This document shows positions 59,501 through 64,000 of a stretch of DNA of 64,000 nt, piece after piece. This DNA is from Ophiodon elongatus (taxonomy: Eukaryota > Chordata > Actinopteri > Perciformes > Hexagrammidae). Positions within the stretch are counted from its first letter, which is position 1, and each line of letters starts with the position of its first letter. A model generated the notes under the pieces. That model saw nothing but the letters and a program-made list of their open reading frames with translations, did no database searches and was not told the origin of the DNA. The translations under genes were made by a program, and so were the position numbers. The stretch spans positions 372,001 to 436,000 of the forward strand of contig JACSYO010000711.1 of the NCBI GenBank assembly GCA_016806645.1, written 5' to 3'.

Positions 59501-61422
59501 TGTTGCACAACATTTGTTCTGTCATTATGTCACTCATTAAATCAACTGATTAATTCATTAGTTATAAGTTACGCCTTTATATGACTTGCCACGTCAACAT
59601 GGCGCGGTGTTGGCGTTTTATCTGGAGAAAAAAAGAAGCTGCTACCTGAATGTTTTGTGCACATTAGAGAGACTGTAGGCTTCTGTAAAAAGAGAGAGAG
59701 AGCATGCCGAGGTGAACGAAACACAGTTTAAGTACAGTCCATAATATCAGAATAGGAGTAGAATGGACATTCCCATTCAAATCAACGGGCCAGGAGTGTA
59801 CCGTTATCTAGCAAAGAACGTAGCAGGCTACTTCCTCTAATATAAACTCGTTTCTGGTTCCCTCTGCAGGCGAGGTAAATAAAGGCCTCATTTACAGTGT
59901 ATCTCTGTCCCAAACTGTGGTCCTCTCTGTAGTACTGCAGCCCACATAACTACAATGAGGACAGACTGGAAACTGAGGGAATGTCCAGCCATCTGTGCTG
60001 TAAACTTCCTGAAGGCCATTTGATCTAACAGGATGTGAAGCCATGAAGTGTAAAGGCTTCAGCGTGTGTACTCCACCTTGCCATGACTCCTTTCCAATCC
60101 GCTGCACTTTCCTGAGCATTGGCTCCTGTGTTTGAATCTGTGACAGAAATGTTACTACTGTAAGAAGAGGATGAAGAAGGCGTCCGGCTGCTGTGTGCAG
60201 TGCTCCCACGGCCGCTGTCCCACCGCCTACCACCCCACCTGTGCCCAGGCTGCCGGAGTACTCATGCAGCCTGAGGAATGGCCCTTTGTGGTGCACGTCA
60301 CCTGCTGCCGACACAAAGGCCCCACTCAGATTGAGGTAAGGAGCTTCTGGGGATCTGTTAACATACTGACCTATTGTGAACTGGAGATGCAGGGGAAGCC
60401 TCGTCCAGTTCTGTTCCATTAAAGGGCACCAAATGTGAGGGACTACTGGAGCGGGTAGTAAGTCATGAAGATGTGGTTTCCTGACTCTCCTCTGACAGCG
60501 CAATAAGGCAGCCATGCACGAGCTGACTGTGGGACAGAAGGTGATATGCAAGCACAAGAACGGCCGCTACTACCAGTGTGACGTGGTGCAGCTGTCTAAA
60601 GAAACGTTCTACGAGGTCAACTTTGATGACGGCTCCTTCAGCGACAATCTCTTCCCCGAAGACATCGTGGTAGGTCTCGCTAGCTTATCTTTATCTTGTC
60701 ATTTCAAAGAAATGTAAAATGTGTCATTTTCCTCTTAAAGTACATTAAACCTCATATTGTGTCGTTTGGTAAATTTGGACCTACTTTAGCCGTGTTTCCA
60801 TTCACTTATTTTTATGTGCATTTTGACGTATCTCATTAGAAGCTGTATGTATGGACTAACTAATTTTTTCAACCTGACCCACCACGGTTTGTCACACAGA
60901 ACCATCTGAGAAGCCGTCATTGAAATATGTTAGAAAAGGGAAGACACTTTAAAAAACAAAAAATATTTGAAATAAAAAAAATGTGATGAACCATCTGTCA
61001 ATCAAAGTCATACCGAAGCCTGTCAGGAGAAGAGCGAAAACATCTTTTCCATGGGGGAAAGCCTTCAGTGTCGTTTATTGCTCTCTGTAAGCTTTTAATG
61101 TGAAAAACACAAGTGTTGATTGTTGTTGACTGTAGTTTCATATTGATCGAGTATGAATTGACGTTTAGATTTTACTTGGGCAAGGGGTGAACACGGTCCT
61201 CGTGAATATTTCAATCTATCATATTGATTTGCACATGTCGAGATGTGAACAGCTATGCTTTTGTTCAGTCAGAACTCTGCAACCTGTGTTTTGTCCTTTT
61301 AGAGCCGAGACTGTGCTCAGCTGGGACCACCACCCCAGGGTGACGTGGTTCAGGTGCGATGGACAGACGGCCTGGTGTATGGGGCCAAATTTGTGGCCGC
61401 GCATGCCATCCACATGTACCTG
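40082..61422 (+). CDS. kdm4a: kdm4a (JmjC histone H3K9/K36 demethylase), 19 coding exons, 3' end outside window
   Basis: Kdm4a removes tri- and dimethyl marks from H3K9 and H3K36 using Fe(II), 2-oxoglutarate and O2 in the nucleus. The joined exons give 970 residues. JmjN is at about 14-56 and JmjC at about 142-308. Fe ligands H188, E190 and H276, the 2OG-contact residues N198 and K206, and the zinc site C234, H240, C306, C308 all fall on human KDM4A numbers. The linker (about 309-600) is Lys/Glu-rich and less conserved. PHD and extended PHD follow (about 640-870), then the double Tudor (from about 876). WAKPLAHLWQSRPPNL, RTKPLIPEMCF and ARFVNI-ERSPVD identify the A paralogue rather than B or C. 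The terminal exon after MYL lies beyond 61422. Coding exons: 40082-40219, 43105-43280, 43434-43548, 43683-43876, 44734-44783, 45509-45612, 47495-47632, 49219-49451, 50630-50787, 52076-52467, 53053-53152, 54043-54227, 55998-56202, 56798-56874, 57510-57565, 58662-58770, 60147-60335, 60499-60669, 61303-61422. Confidence 0.95.
40220..43104 (+). other. kdm4a intron 2
   Basis: It holds a duplicated small inverted repeat (40599-40641) and a LINE 3' fragment (41797-42733). No exon is seen, and exons 2 and 3 join in frame. Confidence 0.65.
41797..42733 (+). mobile_element. Rex1/L2-like LINE 3' fragment
   Basis: An open stretch KILLLTYKALIGEAPSYLKD to FKSRLKTFLFDSAYS-stop is the C-terminus of a LINE reverse-transcriptase polyprotein, with a small internal deletion near 41950. 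The 3' UTR ends with an (ATTGA)n-type tail. A 23-bp unit (TTTATAGTTAGGGCTGGCTC plus AGG) is repeated about five times at 42050-42165. Confidence 0.8.
43105..43280 (+). CDS. kdm4a: kdm4a exon 3 (JmjN end)
   Basis: It encodes VIPPKGWKPRRTYDDIDDLV then QSGLFTQYNIQKKPMTVHEF and ends NMD plus two bases, donor gtcagt. Confidence 0.95.
43434..43548 (+). CDS. kdm4a: kdm4a exon 4
   Basis: It encodes FRNPRYKDFDELERKFWKNL and LYGADVSGTLYDP. The start reads KFRNP where vertebrate KDM4 proteins have KYCTP; phase is intact on both sides. Confidence 0.92.
43683..43876 (+). CDS. kdm4a: kdm4a exon 5 (JmjC Fe-binding HxE)
   Basis: It encodes EWNIGRLNTILDTVENESG, then GVNTPYLYFGMWKSAFAWHT and EDMDLYSINYLHFGEPKSW. 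H188, E190, N198 and K206 are present. The donor is TG|gtacag. Confidence 0.95.
44290..44475. repeat. hAT-MITE-related fragment
   Basis: GTGATGTAACGGACCATCAT followed by GAGTATTGGGTGAAGGTAAATT is shared with the inverse of 930-1010 in the complete element at 575-1321. Confidence 0.6.
44734..44783 (+). CDS. kdm4a: kdm4a exon 6 (50 bp)
   Basis: This short exon completes Trp and encodes YVVPPEHGKRLERLAK. The acceptor follows a T-rich tract and the donor is AAAG|gtatgt. Confidence 0.95.
44894..44977 (+). repeat. (TA)n and (AAAT)n microsatellites
   Basis: TATATA over about 35 bp then AAATA/AAAT units over about 45 bp in kdm4a intron 6. Confidence 0.95.
45509..45612 (+). CDS. kdm4a: kdm4a exon 7 (JmjC zinc ligands)
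   Basis: It encodes GFFPGNVQGCEAFLRHKMTL and ISPSILKKYGIPFEK. It holds C234 and H240 of the structural zinc site. Confidence 0.95.
45670..45700 (+). repeat. (TA)n microsatellite
   Basis: About 28 bp of AT alternation in kdm4a intron 7. Confidence 0.9.
45790..46720. repeat. Long interspersed repeat with TAGCGCCCCCTA motifs, copy 1
   Basis: It shares CTGGGTCCGATTC, GTGGGTCATTATTGG-like and TTGAAATTTGAC-like blocks with 61870-64000. It holds GCGCCCCCTAG, GGGGGCGCTAC and a GCGCCACCTACTGG (46682-46696). No ORF supports a protein. Confidence 0.65.
47495..47632 (+). CDS. kdm4a: kdm4a exon 8 (JmjC H276)
   Basis: It encodes VTQEAGQFVVTFPFGYHAGF and then NHGYNCAESTNFATQRWID. H276, the third Fe ligand, is in GYHAGFNHG. 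The donor is CTG|gtaaac. Confidence 0.95.
47633..49218 (+). other. kdm4a intron 8
   Basis: No repeat family or RNA gene recognised; plain intronic DNA. The 165-codon minus-strand ORF at its start overlaps exon 8 and is a shadow. Confidence 0.55.
49219..49451 (+). CDS. kdm4a: kdm4a exon 9 (end of catalytic core)
   Basis: It starts CSCRQDMVKISMDVFVRKFQ with zinc ligands C306 and C308, continues PDRYKLWKAGKDNTPIDHSK, then turns acidic and low-complexity. The donor is AAAAG|gtctgg. Confidence 0.94.
49720..50225. repeat. Dispersed 'AAGTAAAAGT...ACTTGAGTAAATG' repeat
   Basis: It contains AAGTAAAAGTCTTACTCTTACT, ATGTAGTGGAGTAAAAAGT and ACTTGAGTAAATG, shared with 31130-31410 and 55130-55310. It occupies much of kdm4a intron 9. 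Confidence 0.65.
50630..50787 (+). CDS. kdm4a: kdm4a exon 10 (Lys/Glu-rich linker)
   Basis: It encodes SPKPQMGTKRQLEAVEASED and then a KKAKLSRKESPTKVKPDK basic stretch, a likely NLS. The acceptor is atgcatcag and the donor is AAAG|gtacag. Confidence 0.88.
50788..52075 (+). other. kdm4a intron 10
   Basis: No exon or RNA gene recognised. A segment at about 51240-51320 (GTAGGTAATACACTGACT) matches 39690-39770, so it is repeat-derived. Confidence 0.5.
52076..52467 (+). CDS. kdm4a: kdm4a exon 11 (long linker exon)
   Basis: The acceptor is attctttcag. It encodes 131 residues of low-complexity linker, with Lys-rich then SEEEEAPQLG, RTLSPADVLHVHSYAKGDYG and DDESEKDHRHVDKA. The donor is GCA|gtgagt with a (CA)n tract starting within 20 bases. 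Confidence 0.87.
52481..52553 (+). repeat. (AC)n microsatellite next to a splice donor
   Basis: About 35 AC units starting 13 bases after the kdm4a exon 11 donor. Confidence 0.97.
53053..53152 (+). CDS. kdm4a: kdm4a exon 12 with NAGNAG acceptor
   Basis: It encodes (Q)VAEQVAGDGEPESDLGQL and PGHHPLIKDGMSDE plus G. The acceptor text ccAGCAG allows a start at 53053 or 53056, adding or losing one Gln. It joins to the next exon as SDEEAPEE, resembling SDEELPE of KDM4C, which supports the call. Confidence 0.78.
53153..54042 (+). other. kdm4a intron 12
   Basis: AT-rich; no repeat family or gene recognised. Confidence 0.5.
54043..54227 (+). CDS. kdm4a: kdm4a exon 13 (pre-PHD)
   Basis: It encodes an acidic start, then GETWAKPLAHLWQSRPPNLK and APYCSICTLFHTYQQ with the first PHD cysteines. 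The donor is CAG|gtaatc. Confidence 0.94.
55130..55310. repeat. Dispersed 'AGTAAAAAGTACAGTATTT' repeat
   Basis: GTGCAGTAAAAAGTACAGTA, GAGATGTAGTGGAGTAGAAG and TACTTGAGTAAATGAACC place it in the family at 31130 and 49720. Confidence 0.6.
55540..55745. repeat. Dispersed 'GTGAACGCAATATCTCAAGAAC' repeat
   Basis: It contains AATTTGGTGGTCAAAGGTC, CACTGTGACCTCATG and TCGTGAACGCAATATCTCAA. The family also occurs at 10190 and 57683. Confidence 0.6.
55998..56202 (+). CDS. kdm4a: kdm4a exon 14 (PHD)
   Basis: It encodes RMRTKPLIPEMCFTTTTEED then HLEEDGTSLLISCSQCNIRV, ending HT plus one base, donor gtcagt. Confidence 0.94.
56270..56576 (+). repeat. (CT)n/(CA)n compound microsatellite
   Basis: About 300 bp of CTCT and CACA blocks in kdm4a intron 14, beginning directly after a 38-bp segment shared with 57683-57720. 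Confidence 0.97.
56798..56874 (+). CDS. kdm4a: kdm4a exon 15 (PHD)
   Basis: It encodes CYGVDPASVSKEWKCARCKA and NAMTE. Cys pairs match the PHD finger. The donor is GAG|gtcagt. Confidence 0.94.
56875..57509 (+). other. kdm4a intron 15
   Basis: No repeat family, RNA gene or exon recognised. Confidence 0.5.
57510..57565 (+). CDS. kdm4a: kdm4a exon 16 (56 bp, extended PHD start)
   Basis: This small exon encodes NCCLCSLRGGALQKANNN plus two bases. The acceptor is tatttgcag and the donor is AACAA|gtaagt. It fills the gap between MTE and KWVHV exactly. Confidence 0.94.
57683..58250. repeat. Dispersed repeat with perfect ERE palindrome, then hAT-related fragment
   Basis: CGTGAACTGGATATCTCAGG and ATTTCTTCAAATTTGGCATA mark the same family as 10190 and 55540. 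It includes AGGTCACTGTGACCT at 57831-57845. From about 58000 to 58250 the text GAGTATTGGGTGAAGGTAAAT is hAT-MITE-related. Confidence 0.6.
57831..57845. promoter_or_regulatory. Perfect estrogen-response-element palindrome
   Basis: AGGTCACTGTGACCT fits the consensus AGGTCAnnnTGACCT on both half-sites. It lies inside an interspersed repeat in kdm4a intron 16; function is unproven. Confidence 0.5.
58662..58770 (+). CDS. kdm4a: kdm4a exon 17 (extended PHD)
   Basis: It encodes KWVHVLCAVAVLEARFVNIT and ERSPVDLSGIPLQRFKL. The acceptor follows a GT-rich tract ending gttgcag. Confidence 0.95.
58771..60146 (+). other. kdm4a intron 17
   Basis: No exon or named repeat seen. A 221-codon minus-strand ORF at 59892-60557 covers exon 18 in antisense and shows no domain. 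Confidence 0.5.
60147..60335 (+). CDS. kdm4a: kdm4a exon 18 (extended PHD)
   Basis: It encodes KCYYCKKRMKKASGCCVQCS, HGRCPTAYHPTCAQAAGVLM and WPFVVHVTCCRHK. All Cys/His zinc ligands of the extended PHD are visible. The donor is GAG|gtaagg. Confidence 0.95.
60499..60669 (+). CDS. kdm4a: kdm4a exon 19 (Tudor 1)
   Basis: It encodes LTVGQKVICKHKNGRYYQCD and TFYEVNFDDGSFSDNLFPED. This is the first half of the interdigitated Tudor pair that reads H3K4me3/H4K20me3. The donor is GTG|gtaggt. Confidence 0.95.
60670..61302 (+). other. kdm4a intron 19
   Basis: AT-rich; nothing recognised. Confidence 0.5.
61303..61422 (+). CDS. kdm4a: kdm4a exon 20 (Tudor 2, part)
   Basis: It encodes SRDCAQLGPPPQGDVVQVRW and TDGLVYGAKFVAAHAIHMYL. 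The following VEFEDGS-type exon is not found before 64000. The donor is CTG|gtaaga, followed at once by (GT)n. The last codon is Leu where human has Gln. Confidence 0.94.
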
Positions 61423-61432
61423 GTAAGATTTC

Positions 61433-61433
61433 C

Positions 61434-61496
<63 letters not shown>
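61433..61496 (+). repeat. (GT)n microsatellite next to a splice donor
   Basis: About 31 GT units starting ten bases after the kdm4a exon 20 donor. Confidence 0.97.
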
Positions 61497-61499
<3 letters not shown>

Positions 61500-61869
61500 G
61501 TGCCACATGACATGGTGCGGATCTAGAGAAATACTCATGGGGGGTAAAGAGGGTGATATGGATGGTGATATCAGTACGTTTGTCTGATGACTGAGTAGTT
61601 TCACAGTTGACGGTAGCTGCAATATTTGGGTTTAGTCAGCTTTAATCCGTCCCTCACTCAATCAAATTTGAGTTAACGTTACTGTTAGGTCATTCCACCA
61701 CATCTGCTGGCCTTCAGTCTAAGCAGCCATCCAGAAAACAGCCCTGCATTCAAACGATGCATGTTGGTGAGGGCTTGGTTTCGGGTTCTGGTGATGCAAT
61801 GAAATTGCATACATAAAGTCCAGTTTGAGTAACAAATCCATGAGCTTAAAGGCTTATCAGACACTAGAT

Positions 61870-64000
61870 GTAATTAGGGTCCGAGCACCGATGAAGTCGG
61901 TCCGAGAGGACCGTATTGAAACTGGCATGTTCATTAGGGCCCGAGCGACCGACGAAGTCGGTCCGAGAGGACCTATTGTAACCATTTTGAATTTTGTGAA
62001 AAACACTTTTTTCTCAAAATCCTCCTAAACGCTGGGTCCGATTCTTACAAAATGTTCTGTGGATCATTATTGGTTCAATGTCATTAAACGTTATGAAAGT
62101 CTTGTTGATATCTCATTGTGTTGAGAACAAAAAGGACCAATCAACTTCTAAGGGGAGTGGCTTAGTTTTCAATCCACTTAACTTCCAAATCACTTGGCCT
62201 ATCATCACCAAATGTATAGTATATGTCCACATCGCTTCCATTAACTGACCCTATGATTTTCATTATTTTCAAACACTAGGGGGCGATGCATTTATCTGCC
62301 CAATATTGGCTTTTTTAGCATTTTTCAGCGTTTTCATCATTTTCAGGCGTTGTACTAGAACGATCTCCTCCTAGAGATTTAACCCGATTGACTTCAAATT
62401 CGGCCAGTATGATCTTGAGACCTTTGCAGTGAAAAGTTGTTAAAAGATTTAAAAAATATCGAACTATGTGAGTAGGGAGCATTTTCAAAAAAACACCATT
62501 CGCCACGAGACAGGAAGTTGTTGTAATTCCGCCGTTCATTAACTTATCTGCTCCATATTACTCATATGTCATGACATCCTGACCCTGAAGACATCCATAT
62601 GATAATATAGAATCAAAGTCATAGCGCCACCTAGTGGCAACAAAAATGAAATGTTTTATACTGGTAAGCCCTGTTCTTCACAGATTAATCAGATCCCTCT
62701 CAAAGTTTGTCAGAAAAGCCTTAAGACTTTGATAATGCAACACGGTGAAGATTGTAAGAATCCGATGAAGGGCGGCGACTCGGAGCATCGGCGAATATCG
62801 ATCCTTCGCCGTGAGCGAATAAACCGATGTAACTCGACTCCACATGATCAGATCATTTCCAAATGTCACGTGTATGATGAGACTCCAGGCTTGAAGACAT
62901 GTACAGTCTAATTTTGAATCAGTCATAGCGCCACCTACTGGTAACTGGAAGTAAAGGTTTCTATACTTTGGCTTTTTCTTAGTAGGTAGATCAGATCAAC
63001 ATCAAATTACTTCCACACAAACGGAAGATTTTTAAAATGCCAGCCCACAAAGCGTTTGAGATTTCGTGTAACGCCGTTGCCGTGGCGACCCCTTCTTCGC
63101 CGTCTACAACGAAGGTTCTTTTGAGGGACTAAACATGCTTGAAATGTCACTAAACTTGGCACACACATTTAAAGTCATAAATGTAGTTACCTGATAATAT
63201 TTTAATGATTCAAAGTGGAATGTTGGCTCGATAGCGCCCCCTACCAAGTTTCAACGATGCAGCCCTCGCAGTACGTTTGACATAGATATACAGAGTTTAG
63301 TAGGCACATGTATCACATGTAGACTTAAACAAAAGTCTCTTGGGACCATGCTCTAAACCGTACCGGAAGTCGGCCATTTTGATTTTTGTGTGATTTATTT
63401 GCTCATTTTTGTCTATTTCTAGGCGCTTTTCTGGAACGAACTCCTCCTAGGGAATTTATCAGATCCACTTCGAATTTGGACAGTATAATCTAAAAACCTT
63501 AGTGATTAAAAGTTGTTAAAAGCCTGTTGCCGTAAAGATGCACTCTTTGCCTTGAAAACAAAGATGTTTTTGAGGGGCTAAGAATGCTCAAAACACACCC
63601 AAACATAGCAGACACATTTAATGACCTAAATGTAGTTAAATGGTATGATTTTAATGCTTCAAAATGTAAAATCGGCTCGATAGCGCCCCCTACAAAAGTT
63701 CAACAAAATTCAACCAAATTTCAACAAAGCAGCTCTCGCAGTAGGTTAGACATAGATATACTAAATTTGGTAGGCGTATGTAGTACATCTAAACTTAAAA
63801 ATAAGTCTCTGTACCAGAAGCTGGCTATTTTGAATTTTCTGTGATTTCTTTGGTTTATTTTTGTCTATTTTGTAGCCGCTATTCTTTAACCACCTCCTCC
63901 TAGGGACTTTATCAGATCCACTTCAAATTTGGTAGGCATATGTAACACATGTCAACTTAAAAATAAGTCTCCAGGGACAATGCTCCAAACCGTACCAGAA
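61870..64000. repeat. Long interspersed repeat, copy 2, with 60-bp and ~450-bp internal duplications
   Basis: It starts with ATTAGGG(T/C)CCGAGC repeated at 61873 and 61933 (60-bp period), with a hairpin CCGACGAAGTCGG. It shares blocks with 45790-46720. Further on, GGCTCGATAGCGCCCCCTAC at 63224 recurs at 63674 (450 bp), as does CTCCTCCTAGGGA. It runs off the window end. Confidence 0.7.

Noticed and set aside
59892..60557. 221-codon minus-strand ORF
   Set aside because: It covers kdm4a exon 18 in antisense; no recognisable domain and no independent signal.

Overview
The window is vertebrate nuclear DNA, most likely from a percomorph-type teleost. Genes are split into short exons with GT-AG introns. 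The introns are dense in CA/GT microsatellites and in interspersed repeats typical of fish: hAT-like MITEs, a tRNA-headed SINE-like element, and L2/Rex1-type LINEs. Three protein genes are supported.

(1) Positions 1-23169, plus strand: the last ten coding exons of ptprf (LAR receptor tyrosine phosphatase). They encode most of phosphatase domain D1, all of D2 and the stop codon (505 residues). The upstream exons lie outside the window.

(2) Positions 26678-30524 (promoter to about 30750), minus strand: a compact gene of seven coding exons plus a probable 5' UTR exon. It encodes a predicted 409-residue protein with a TCF/LEF-type HMG box but no recognisable beta-catenin-binding N-terminus. It has a poly-proline N-terminal region and an acidic C-terminus containing an internal duplication. 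It lies tail-to-tail with ptprf and head-to-head with kdm4a. I do not recognise it as a named gene, and it is the most unusual gene here.

(3) Positions 38270-61422, plus strand: kdm4a (histone H3K9/K36 demethylase), with a 5' UTR exon and 19 coding exons (970 residues). These cover JmjN, JmjC, linker, PHD/extended PHD and most of the double Tudor. The last exons lie beyond the window. The ptprf-kdm4a order and orientation match the human 1p34 neighbourhood and support PTPRF/KDM4A rather than the S/4B or D/4C paralogue pairs.

The 7.7 kb between the HMG gene and kdm4a holds a degraded minus-strand L2-like LINE (33.96-31.43 kb). A 1.3 kb array of about 46 copies of a 28-bp repeat abuts its 5' side and is open in all three minus-strand frames. 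A nested repeat insertion lies near 37.2-37.5 kb. Other notable non-coding structure: a tandem array of four CTCF-like cores in a ptprf intron; further consensus CTCF matches in another repeat family in kdm4a introns; a 15-bp minisatellite with a three-variant alphabet; a perfect 36-bp palindrome just past the HMG gene stop; two perfect CREs in its promoter; and long CA/GT tracts starting directly after several splice donors.

All exon boundaries come from reading splice signals and checking phase. Each gene's exons join without frameshift. No expression data or database search was available.
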